Below, piece after piece: positions 6,814 to 14,099 of a DNA stretch of 25,424 nucleotides. The notes below the pieces were generated by a model, which was not told the origin of the DNA, did no database searches, and worked only from the letters and a program-made list of their open reading frames with translations. Source of the DNA: an uncultured Megasphaera sp. (lineage in GTDB: Bacteria > Bacillota > Negativicutes > Veillonellales > Megasphaeraceae); contig UQHB01000039.1 of NCBI GenBank assembly GCA_900540735.1, positions 1 to 25,424 of the forward strand. The letters are read 5' to 3'. A program made the translations under genes and the position numbers. Numbering within the stretch: the stretch's first letter is position 1; each line of letters opens with the position of its first letter.

Positions 6814-8091
6814 TTATGCCATAAAGAAAACATTTACTAAGCGATTTAGACTGTCTTGGTCGGCTGTGCCCATCAATTCACGGGCTGAATGCATAGCCAA
6901 AATAGGAATGCCAATATCCATCGTCCGAATGGGGAGGTTTGCAGACAAGAGAGAGCCTATGGTCGAGCCGCCGGGCATATCAGCACGATTGACGAACTGC
7001 TGATACGGAATACTGTTATCCTGACAAAGTGTTTTGATGATGGCTACAGCATCGGCATCGCCAGCATAGGACTGGCTGCTGGCCGTCTTTAAGGCGACAC
7101 CTTTGCCTAAGAGAGGCTTATTGGTCGGATCGCACTTTTCCGGTACATTCGGATGGAGGGCGTGAGCTACGTCGATGGAGAGCAAGAAGGCCGATGCCAG
7201 AGCCTCGTCATAGTCTTCGGCGGACTGGCCTAAAGCGCGGTACAGACGCTGTAAGATATGGGGCAAGACGAGGGAAGCTGCACCTTGTTTCGTCCGGCTG
7301 CCAACTTCTTCATTATCAAAGATAGCAATGACATTGATGCCCTCTGCTTCTTGGGCGGACACGAGGCCGTCGACGCAGGCAAAGACCGAGGTCTGGTTAT
7401 CCAGGCGCGGCGACGAAATAAATTCATTATGAAGCCCCATCAAGCACCCTTCTTCGGTTGGATAGACGGTCAGTTCGTACGATAAGATATCATCTAAACT
7501 GCATTGGCACGTCGTCCCTAAGAGCTGCGGTAAAAAGGTCGTATACGACGTATCACCGGCCATAGTCATGAGAGGAAGCATGTCTTTCTGGGGATTGAGG
7601 GCTACGCCGTTATTGACGTGACGGTTCATATGGATAGCTAAACGCGGAATGGTCAAAATAGGCCGCCCAATATCGATAAAGCGCACATCCGGATGGAACG
7701 CATCTGCACCACGAAGCACGACTTTCCCAGCCATCGACAAAGGGCGGTCGAGCCATGATTCGCGAATCATGCCGCCGTAAAGTTCTGTATTTAATTTACC
7801 ATACCCTTGTTCTTGTATGCCTGCATTGGGCTTGACTTTTAAGCACGGGAAATCTGTATGGGCTGCAGCAATGCGCAAATGGGTCGCTGCATGTTGGCCA
7901 ATAGAAAAGGCAATTAACGTAGAATCAAAGATATTTACATAATAGCTTTGCCCCGGTGTGACCTGCCACGGCGTATGCAGGGATAATTCTGTAAAACCAT
8001 GGGCCTTTAACAACGCTTTGGCTGTTAAGACGCAGTGAAAAGGCGACGGCGACGTATGGATGAATTGCAGTAATTGTTCTGGTGTTGCCAT
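6814..8091 (-). CDS. apeB: M18 family aminopeptidase (aspartyl aminopeptidase type)
   Basis: ATG 8091 lies seven bases after GGAGG; the adjacent ATG at 8094 is an alternative one codon longer. The 425-residue di-zinc exopeptidase removes N-terminal residues, classically Asp/Glu, from peptides in the cytosol. Metal and catalytic motifs are all present: AAAHTDFPCLKVKPN (first His-Asp), IAIFDNEEVGSRTKQGA (catalytic Glu and metal Glu), LLSIDVAHALHPN (metal Asp) and DIGIPILAMHSARE (last His). Length is normal for the family. It is transcribed away from the AbgT-type transporter gene, with an extended -10 promoter at 8122. The gene symbol follows the family name; the substrate is inferred. Confidence 0.93.
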   Translation of the reverse strand: MATPEQLLQFIHTSPSPFHCVLTAKALLKAHGFTELSLHTPWQVTPGQSYYVNIFDSTLIAFSIGQHAATHLRIAAAHTDFPCLKVKPNAGIQEQGYGKLNTELYGGMIRESWLDRPLSMAGKVVLRGADAFHPDVRFIDIGRPILTIPRLAIHMNRHVNNGVALNPQKDMLPLMTMAGDTSYTTFLPQLLGTTCQCSLDDILSYELTVYPTEEGCLMGLHNEFISSPRLDNQTSVFACVDGLVSAQEAEGINVIAIFDNEEVGSRTKQGAASLVLPHILQRLYRALGQSAEDYDEALASAFLLSIDVAHALHPNVPEKCDPTNKPLLGKGVALKTASSQSYAGDADAVAIIKTLCQDNSIPYQQFVNRADMPGGSTIGSLLSANLPIRTMDIGIPILAMHSARELMGTADQDSLNRLVNVFFMA

Positions 8092-8121
8092 CATGAGACC
8101 TCCTTTTGTGGAATTGCCCTT

Positions 8122-8130
8122 ATTATACCA
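8122..8130 (-). promoter_or_regulatory. Extended -10 promoter of the aminopeptidase gene
   Basis: Minus strand TGGTATAAT (8130-8122) is a TGnTATAAT extended -10; the -35 region is weak (ACGACT), as is usual for this class. Confidence 0.6.
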
Positions 8131-8253
8131 TACGTCCTTAAAATAGTCGTATAGGAACGCAAAATAGTAACACAAAATAGTAACACTATCATTCTCAATA
8201 TCATGATATACTAAACATAAAGCCTATTAATATTCGACAAGGTAGGCACTCGT

Positions 8254-8396
8254 ATGTCTGAAACAATATGTAATTTGATGTGACCTTTGCAGCAGACCTG
8301 ATGAGTATGGAAGAATGTACGGAATTTTTGCGTCGTGTCCTACCGGGAAAAAAGGCGTTGCCGCAATTTACGAGTTGTTGCCTGTCGTGGTCATAA
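8254..8396 (+). pseudogene. Possible frameshifted gene remnant
   Basis: ATG at 8254 opens a nine-codon frame (MSETICNLM) ending in TGA at 8281. A second frame starting with the overlapping GTG at 8280 runs 38 codons to TAA at 8396 (VTFAADLMSMEECTEFLRRVLPGKK). Joining them by a one-base shift would give one protein-like sequence with normal codon use for the region. The tail (TSCCLSWS) looks like out-of-frame reading. It could equally be non-coding. No family is recognised. Confidence 0.3.
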
Positions 8397-8429
8397 CGCT
8401 GTGAAATAAGATAAGCCTATACAATGAAG

Positions 8430-8466
8430 AAAACCTCTTTAGTAAACAGACTAAAGAGGTTTTTTA
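8430..8466. terminator. Strong intrinsic terminator
   Basis: AACCTCTTTAGT (8432-8443) and ACTAAAGAGGTT (8450-8461) form a perfect 12-bp stem with loop AAACAG, T run to 8466 and A run before. It follows the remnant at 8254-8396, suggesting that a transcribed gene once stood there. Confidence 0.88.
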
Positions 8467-8566
8467 TATTATTTATATAAATCTTTTAATAAGAACATAA
8501 TATATATCTATATTTTTAAATAGTAAAATTATATAAAATTTAGAAATGTCCTTGACAAGGAGATAC

Positions 8567-8584
8567 GAATAGAGTACTCTATTC
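8567..8584. promoter_or_regulatory. 18-bp perfect palindrome, likely operator of the AbgT gene
   Basis: GAATAGAGTACTCTATTC is its own reverse complement. It ends one base before the -35 box of the AbgT promoter and overlaps the downstream side of a second possible -35, TTGACA (8552-8557). Position and symmetry suggest a dimeric regulator site; the protein is unknown. Confidence 0.6.
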
Positions 8585-8585
8585 A

Positions 8586-8623
8586 TTGTATTTATGTTGC
8601 TTAAAAGTATAATAATGCAACAT
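8586..8623 (+). promoter_or_regulatory. Promoter of the AbgT transporter, with a flanking dyad
   Basis: TTGTAT (8586-8591), 16 bases, TATAAT (8608-8613). The -10 box is enclosed by the inverted repeat ATGTTGC (8594-8600) and GCAACAT (8617-8623), 16 bases apart, a second candidate operator. Confidence 0.65.
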
Positions 8624-8676
8624 GGTATAGTTGATGCATGAGCATAGGGGTATGGTCATGTAGAGGAGGATTAGTA

Positions 8677-10215
8677 ATGAAACATACTGCTGTTGCGACC
8701 TACGAGGACGATACGCGTGGGTCCTTCCTAAAAGGCTTGGAACGAGTAGGGAATAAACTGCCGAATCCAGCCATTTTATTCTTAATATTCTTTATTGTCT
8801 TAGGGATTTTTTCCTTTATTTTTCACGTCATTGGTGTTAGTGCTATCAATCCGAAGACGAATGAATTGATTTACGTCAAAAGCCTGATTAGTGCCGAGGG
8901 CCTGGACTGGCTCTTGTCGAACTTAATCAAGAATTACATCAATTTCCCGCCGCTGGGCATGATTATTGTCTTGACCTTTGGCCTTGGCGTCGCATCGGAA
9001 ACGAGATTATTACAGACCTTAATTCGTCATTCTATGTATAATATCCCGGCCCGGTACGTGACCTTTGCAGTCGTCATCATCAGTTTGATGAGCCATATTG
9101 CATCTGATGCAGCTATTGTCATTATGCCGCCGCTGGCTGCGATGCTCTTTTATTCCTTAGGCCGTCATCCACTCGTCGGTTTTGCGTGCTCCTTGGCTGC
9201 TATTTACTCCGGCTTTACGGCCAATCTCTTAATCGTCACGACAGACGTCTTGCTCTCTGGGATTACGACGCAGGCCATTCGCATCGTCGACCCGAACCTT
9301 ACAGTGTCGCCTATTGATAACTGGTATTTTATGTCCTTCTCGGTTATTTACTTAGCCGTGTTGACGACAGTCATTACAGAAAAATTCATTGAACCGCGCA
9401 TGGGTGTCTATGATCCGGCACATGCTCAAGGCAATTTGGAAATGGAAGACGTATCGCCAGAACAGAAAAAGGCCCTCCATCATACGGGTATTGCTGCACT
9501 CATTTACATTGCTGTCATTTTCTTACTGGCCTTCCCAGACAATGGCCTCTTGCGCAACCCGGCAACGCATTCGCTCTTAGGGTCGCCGCTTCTCCGTGGG
9601 GTCGTGCCGCTCTTGTGTGGCTTTTTGTTGACCATTGGCATTACGTACGGCGTGTCGTTGAAACGCATTAAGAATGCTGACGATTTAGTCGCTTGCATGA
9701 CCGATGCGGTCAAAGGCTTGGCAGGCTTTCTCGTCATGGCCTTCTTTATTGCCCAATTCATTGCAGCCTTTGCGTGGACCAATATGGCTTCTATGATTGC
9801 CATGAAAGGAGCACTGTTCTTGCAAAACATCGGCATGACAGGTTTACCGGCACTCTTAGGGTTTATGCTCCTCAGTCAGTTCTTAGGTATCTTTACATCT
9901 AGCGGATCTGCCGTTTGGGCCTTGCTCTCGACGGTCTTCGTGCCGATGTTCATGCTCCTTGGCTATCATCCGGCCTTCATTCAGGTCGCTTTCCGTGCTG
10001 GTGACGGTGCCCTCAATACGGTCGCGCTCGTCAATCCGTTCTTGCCGCTCTTCCTTGCAATCGTTCGGAAATACAAGAAAAACAGCGGTATTGGCACGTA
10101 TTTAGCTCTCATGATGCCGTACGCTGCAAGCTTTATGGTCATGTGGTACGTCCTCTTTATTTTCTGGTATCTCATGGGCTGGCCTGTAGGTCCTGGCATT
10201 CCGCAACGTTTATAA
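8677..10215 (+). CDS. AbgT family transporter (p-aminobenzoyl-glutamate/antimetabolite type)
   Basis: The start at 8677 follows AGGAGG (8664-8669) by seven bases. The 512-residue inner-membrane protein has many hydrophobic helices, beginning PAILFLIFFIVLGIFSFIFHVIG. Family hallmarks are FPPLGMIIVLTFGLGVAS, SHIASDAAIVIMPPLAAMLF, GFTANLLIVTTDVLLSGIT and, near the C-terminus, FRAGDGALNTVALVNPFLPLFLAIVRKYKKN, with two re-entrant Asn/Ser-containing hairpins. AbgT proteins have been described as importers of p-aminobenzoyl-glutamate and as proton-driven exporters of sulfonamide-type drugs; which applies here cannot be told from sequence. The divergent neighbour is an Asp/Glu-type aminopeptidase, so a peptide-handling pair is conceivable. 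It has its own promoter, two candidate operators and a terminator. Confidence 0.94.
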   Translation: MKHTAVATYEDDTRGSFLKGLERVGNKLPNPAILFLIFFIVLGIFSFIFHVIGVSAINPKTNELIYVKSLISAEGLDWLLSNLIKNYINFPPLGMIIVLTFGLGVASETRLLQTLIRHSMYNIPARYVTFAVVIISLMSHIASDAAIVIMPPLAAMLFYSLGRHPLVGFACSLAAIYSGFTANLLIVTTDVLLSGITTQAIRIVDPNLTVSPIDNWYFMSFSVIYLAVLTTVITEKFIEPRMGVYDPAHAQGNLEMEDVSPEQKKALHHTGIAALIYIAVIFLLAFPDNGLLRNPATHSLLGSPLLRGVVPLLCGFLLTIGITYGVSLKRIKNADDLVACMTDAVKGLAGFLVMAFFIAQFIAAFAWTNMASMIAMKGALFLQNIGMTGLPALLGFMLLSQFLGIFTSSGSAVWALLSTVFVPMFMLLGYHPAFIQVAFRAGDGALNTVALVNPFLPLFLAIVRKYKKNSGIGTYLALMMPYAASFMVMWYVLFIFWYLMGWPVGPGIPQRL

Positions 10216-10234
10216 CTTTATATTACGTACGTAT

Positions 10235-10266
10235 AACCTGCTAAGTGTGATGCTTAGCAGGTTTTT
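10235..10266 (+). terminator. Intrinsic terminator of the AbgT gene
   Basis: AACCTGCTAAG (10235-10245) pairs perfectly with CTTAGCAGGTT (10253-10263), followed by T residues to 10266. Confidence 0.92.
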
Positions 10267-10328
10267 ACTATGCCCATGTAGAATTTACTAACAGATACAT
10301 TTTTGTCCTAGTGAAGGAGGTTGTATTC

Positions 10329-10928
10329 ATGCAGAATTTTGAATTTTACTCGCCGACGAAAGTCTATTTTGGTAAAGGCCAAGAAGAAAAAGTCGGGGCT
10401 ATATTAAAAGAATGTGATGCAAAAAAGATTTTTGTCATGTATGGCGGCGGCAGTGCTAAACGGTCGGGTCTCTTAGACCGCGTTGAAGCATCGTTGACTG
10501 CAACCGGGCTAGAATACGTCGAATTTGGCGGAGTCCATGCCAATCCCTTGCTGTCTCATACGTACAAGGCCATCGAAAAGGCCCGGCAAGAAGGCATCGA
10601 TTTTATCCTCGCTGTCGGTGGGGGCAGTGTCATTGACGAAGCCAAAGCGACAGGGTTAGGCCTTTGCTATGACGGAGACGTGTGGGATTTCTATGCGAAA
10701 AAAGCAACGCCTCAAGCTATGATTCCTGTCGGTTCTGTCTTGACGATTGCCGCAGCAGGTAGTGAAACGAGCCGCTCCAGCGTCATTACAAATGAACAGG
10801 GATGGCTTAAATTGGGCTATTCTAGCGATTTAATCCGGCCTATTTTTACGATTATGAATCCGGAACTCTTATACACGTTGCCGCCGTACCAAATGGCGTG
10901 TGGCTGCGTCGATATGATGAGGTTGTAG
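10329..10928 (+). pseudogene. Iron-containing alcohol dehydrogenase, interrupted by mobile-element integration
   Basis: ATG 10329 follows AAGGAGG by about eight bases. The frame opens FYSPTKVYFGKGQEEKVG, typical of group III Fe-dependent (butanol-dehydrogenase-like) enzymes. It continues through the NAD-binding DFILAVGGGSVIDEAKA, the TIAAAGSETSRSSVI segment and PELLYTLPPYQMACGCVDMM. It then breaks off with Arg-Leu-stop at 10928 after 199 codons, whereas the family is about 380-390 residues. The missing half carries the metal-binding histidines, so the fragment cannot be an active enzyme. The break coincides with the left end of the recombinase-bearing element. The other half should lie beyond the window, past the right end of the element. 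Confidence 0.9.
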
Positions 10929-12467
10929 TGTGTTTTTTAGTACAATAAAATCATTAATTTTATTGTACATGGATGTTTTTACACTCTTCCTGGAGGTATA
11001 TACTTCTATCTTTTCGAACATATTATGTAAAACTTTGTATTTTCGTTCAAATGTTAATGGGTGTTCCAGCTCTTGTGCCAATGCTTCATAGAAAACCATA
11101 GCTTTTTGTATCGTAGCCTCTATGTCTATCACATCTATCGTCTGTTTTTGATATTCTTGAATTTTTTGAGCTACTCGTTCGGTTTCCTGTTTTATGCTTT
11201 CCGCTAATTCATCAAATTCATTCTCGGTGAGTCGTTGTTTGATTAAATTAGATACTAATCTTTTCCGTTCGGACTTCAAGTCATTTTGCCGTTTTTGCAA
11301 AGCTTGTAGTTCTTTTTCTTTGCCCTTTTTCAGTGCATTGGGAGAATGAGTCTGGAGTTGTTTGCGAAGTTCCTTTTGTAAACTATCTTTATGAGTGAGT
11401 AGATGGACGGCATGGTTCCAAACCAGCCCTTCTATGTAAGCTGCATCTATTACTGAACTCTTAGTGCAGCGTTTTCTGTTTTCATAATATTCTGCTCGGG
11501 ATACTGAACCTGCACAGCGATATGCCGGTGTCTGGTTATGTGATCTGGTAAAACCGCTATATGCTTGTCCGCAGTATCCACATCGTAATAGCCCATATCC
11601 TAAAAGGTAGGTCTTCCCAGTACGCTTATGTTGGCTTTTTCGTTTTTTCATGGCCTTTTGGGCATCTTCATATAGTTGGGGAGAGACAATAGGAGGGACT
11701 GAAATGGTGAACGGTTCATAATATTTTGAAAGACCGTTTACAATCATTTCTCCTTTATATTTAGGGTTCTTTAATATACGGTTTATGCTGCCGTATGTCC
11801 AATGCTGCTGATTGGGGGCTGGAATACCTAAAGAATCCAAATATACAGCCAAACGAACTTGTCCGTAATCTTCGTAGGCTGTTTTTTGAAAAATAAGCTG
11901 TACAACGCCGGCAGGAGTATAGGTGGTTCCCGGCAGAGTCGAGGTATCTAATACGAGACATTGATTTTTCTTCACAAATCCCCAAGGAGCTTTGGCTACA
12001 AGGTATTTTCCGTCATGATATTTTCGTTGCTTGCCATCATTTAGGCGCATTTTAATAGATTGTAATTCATTTTCGGCTAGTGCTAGCAGCATCGTAAAAT
12101 ATAGCTTACTGTTTGGATTCGTCGTGTCATAGTTTTCCGTAATGGAACGAATGCCTATGTTTAGTTGTTCCAACGTTTTGGCAATACGCAGGCCTTCAAA
12201 GGTGCTTCTGCCTAACCTGTCTGTACGATAAAAGAGAACAGCATCAAATAACCCTTTTTTGGCATCTTCCAGCAGCCTTCGGCCTTCCGGGCGTTCTTCC
12301 ATAGGCAACGTGCCGCTTTGGGCTTCGTCGTAGTATTCCCCGACTATCGTAAGCTGATGAAGTTTGGCATACTCATGTAAGGCCCGTTTTTGCATTTCTA
12401 TCGTATCTTCTTGTTTCTGCCGAATAGACGAAACGCGGCCATAGTTTACATATCTAATTTTTTTCAT
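10869..12467 (-). CDS. Large serine recombinase (integrase)
   Basis: The 532-residue site-specific recombinase catalyses integration and, with a directionality factor, excision. The N-terminal resolvase domain (1-150) has the nucleophile Ser13 in YGRVSSIRQ and the arginine cluster FYRTDRLGRS (Arg81, 84, 87). A recombinase domain follows at about 160-280 (GSINRILKNPKYKGEMIVNG). The zinc ribbon has Cys296, Cys299, Cys318 and Cys334. A coiled-coil spans roughly 360-450, then the C-terminal tail. AAGGAG precedes the ATG. The last 16 residues (HHIDAATRHLVRRQRV) and the stop codon are read from host dehydrogenase DNA, so the C-terminus would differ in the excised circle. It faces outward at the element's left edge, the classic position next to att. 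Confidence 0.96.
   Translation of the reverse strand: MKKIRYVNYGRVSSIRQKQEDTIEMQKRALHEYAKLHQLTIVGEYYDEAQSGTLPMEERPEGRRLLEDAKKGLFDAVLFYRTDRLGRSTFEGLRIAKTLEQLNIGIRSITENYDTTNPNSKLYFTMLLALAENELQSIKMRLNDGKQRKYHDGKYLVAKAPWGFVKKNQCLVLDTSTLPGTTYTPAGVVQLIFQKTAYEDYGQVRLAVYLDSLGIPAPNQQHWTYGSINRILKNPKYKGEMIVNGLSKYYEPFTISVPPIVSPQLYEDAQKAMKKRKSQHKRTGKTYLLGYGLLRCGYCGQAYSGFTRSHNQTPAYRCAGSVSRAEYYENRKRCTKSSVIDAAYIEGLVWNHAVHLLTHKDSLQKELRKQLQTHSPNALKKGKEKELQALQKRQNDLKSERKRLVSNLIKQRLTENEFDELAESIKQETERVAQKIQEYQKQTIDVIDIEATIQKAMVFYEALAQELEHPLTFERKYKVLHNMFEKIEVYTSRKSVKTSMYNKINDFIVLKNTLQPHHIDAATRHLVRRQRV
10905..10921. other. Left attachment junction (host dehydrogenase / element)
   Basis: Recognisable dehydrogenase coding (CGCVDMM) runs to about 10918-10921, then the reading frame ends within three codons and element sequence begins. 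The exact crossover dinucleotide cannot be fixed without the right end. Host bases 10869-10919 also encode the end of the recombinase on the other strand. Confidence 0.7.
10940..10968. repeat. 12-bp perfect inverted repeat beside the attachment junction
   Basis: GTACAATAAAAT (10940-10951) and ATTTTATTGTAC (10957-10968) flank CATTA. It lies inside the 3' end of the recombinase frame, about 20 bases inside the element. It may be part of the element half-site recognised by the recombinase. Confidence 0.55.
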
Positions 12468-12497
12468 AGTGTATATGCTCCTTAAAGATGAAGGATT

Positions 12498-12632
12498 CTA
12501 AGGAATCACGTGAATCGTAATGTTGGCTGCTCGCGGCCAATCCCCATAGTTAGGGACAATTTTTAAGTAAGACGTTCCTACTCGTTTTCCTGTAATGTGT
12601 AACAGGGCTTCCGGTTACGAGATCTTTTTCAT
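12498..12632 (-). pseudogene. Remnant of an Ig-like-domain protein gene
   Basis: A good AGGAGG site precedes ATG 12632, but the frame stops after five codons (MKKIS, TAA at 12617-12615). The same frame then runs 38 codons to TAG at 12498, reading PEALLHITGKRVG, then SYLKIVPNYGDWPRAANITIHVIP. That tail looks like the final strands of a bacterial Ig-like repeat. An internal deletion joining start and end of a larger gene, plus an in-frame stop, explains it best. It lies between the XseA-like gene and the recombinase on the same strand. Confidence 0.6.
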
Positions 12633-12653
12633 AGAATACCCTCCTGTGTAAAG

Positions 12654-12681
12654 AAAAGCGCAATTACAGAATTGCGCTTTT
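12654..12681. terminator. Bidirectional terminator downstream of the XseA-like gene
   Basis: AAAAGCGCAATT (12654-12665) and AATTGCGCTTTT (12670-12681) form a perfect 12-bp stem with loop ACAG. It ends the minus-strand operon starting at about 15.85 kb and separates it from the recombinase. Confidence 0.85.
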
Positions 12682-12717
12682 ATCATGTGTAGGAATAATG
12701 CGTGACAGTATAGAAAA

Positions 12718-14040
12718 TCAATGGGAACTAAACAGGTTTTTAATCTTTTTGACGCCGGACCAGATATTTTTAGCTATCGTCAGTTCCCCTAATTGTTTAT
12801 TGAGATCCTGAACCATTTGAGTAAGGTCAGCATTCTGTTCACGTAAGCGTTTATTTTCTTCTTCTAACTGTTGCTGTTTCGTCTGGTGTGTAGATGGGAT
12901 ACTAGATTTCTTGGGTGTGCTGGTATTTCGTAGTGTAGCATAGAAATAATGGCCAAGATCTGCGGCTGCAGCTGTTGGTGTAACAGCTGCCAGCGTAGCA
13001 GCATCATTACAAAGCGGCTTATCGCCTTCATGTCCAATCGCGGTTACGACAGGAATCGGGTAGGCGGCAATTTCTTTCGCTAACTCAGCAGAAGAAAATT
13101 CTAATAGGTCATAGCGGCTGCCGCCACCACGAAGGATGACGAGAATATCAAATGTCTCTTCAGCACGCAGGGATTTCATTGTGGATATAATATTCGTTGC
13201 AGTAAGCGTAATACATCTAGGCGGGATAATGGTGAAGTATGCCTTATTGATGGTGGCCATGAAATCGCCAAGTCCTAAGGCTTTCGGGGCCGTAATAATG
13301 GCAATATTCTTTTTCTGGAGATGCCCGTCTTTTCCGCGTGTGCCATTGAGTTTAGAAATAAGGCTGCGGCTTTGGCAAGGGCTTCCGGCCTTTTCCCACA
13401 AAGAATGTTGTTGTTGTAAATACAGCTGATATTGGGATGGACCTGGTGCATCTTCGATAGCCGTAGCTAAAATTTGTATCGTGCCTTGGCGCGGGTAGAA
13501 GGAAACCGTGCCTGTGACGGTAATGCGATCATCAGCTTCTTTTTTCTGCAAAAGAGCTTGTTCTGATTCTGACAATTTTTGCTGTGGCACATAGACGGAA
13601 ATCGTAGGTTTTCCGGTTTCTGTCTGCGTAAGGGTAAGGGCTGTATACGTATTACCGTGCTTATCCTTTCCTACATAGGTATTGATGATATCTCCCGTAA
13701 GGGTTACAGGGGATACGGGAGAAAAATTTTTAATGAGCTCATCATACAGGGATTGGATATCAGAAGGGACAGCAAAAAAAGAGGGAGGCAACGCTTTTTC
13801 AAATTTCGATATGTATTCCGGTGCAATAAGCTGTTTGATTTCGTCTATATTTTCGTGCGTAACTTTATCTAAATAAATCTTGCAAAGGTATTTACCTTTG
13901 TGTGATTTATCCGGCGGTGTTTCAATTACACCGGCCTTTTTTAGTGTATCGGATATGGTAAAGAAGTTAGATCGTTTTTGCACAGGTTGGGGTAATAAAA
14001 TATCAGGTTTCTTACGGGAATTTTCTGTAGACATGCTCAT
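12718..14040 (-). CDS. Exonuclease VII large subunit (XseA)-like protein
   Basis: The 440-residue protein starts after AAGGAGA. Residues 1-110 match nothing I recognise and are an addition to the usual XseA. Residues 112-197 look like the OB-fold DNA-binding domain (VTLTGDIINTYVGKD, ITVTGTVSFYPRQGTIQIL). Residues 243-365 are the exonuclease VII core, with the expected catalytic positions all present: Asp259 in ITAPKALGLGDF, Arg304 in ILRGGGSRYDLLEF, His337 and Asp340 in TAIGHEGD, then NDAATLAAVTPTAAAADL. After that comes only a short coiled coil (386-420) and a basic tail, instead of the long XseB-binding helices. No xseB-like small gene is adjacent. It probably processes single-stranded DNA for the element, or acts in inter-element conflict; this is inference. 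Confidence 0.85.
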   Translation of the reverse strand: MSMSTENSRKKPDILLPQPVQKRSNFFTISDTLKKAGVIETPPDKSHKGKYLCKIYLDKVTHENIDEIKQLIAPEYISKFEKALPPSFFAVPSDIQSLYDELIKNFSPVSPVTLTGDIINTYVGKDKHGNTYTALTLTQTETGKPTISVYVPQQKLSESEQALLQKKEADDRITVTGTVSFYPRQGTIQILATAIEDAPGPSQYQLYLQQQHSLWEKAGSPCQSRSLISKLNGTRGKDGHLQKKNIAIITAPKALGLGDFMATINKAYFTIIPPRCITLTATNIISTMKSLRAEETFDILVILRGGGSRYDLLEFSSAELAKEIAAYPIPVVTAIGHEGDKPLCNDAATLAAVTPTAAAADLGHYFYATLRNTSTPKKSSIPSTHQTKQQQLEEENKRLREQNADLTQMVQDLNKQLGELTIAKNIWSGVKKIKNLFSSH

Positions 14041-14099
14041 ACGAATGCATCTCCTTCAATAAGTTAATATGTACATCGCATCTCCTGATAGGTGCGTGC

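Noticed and set aside
10224..10233. ACGTACGTAT after the AbgT gene resembles the start of the 13-base repeat motif.
   Set aside because: It is only the short palindrome ACGTACGT, without GAAAGGC or the rest of the repeat.
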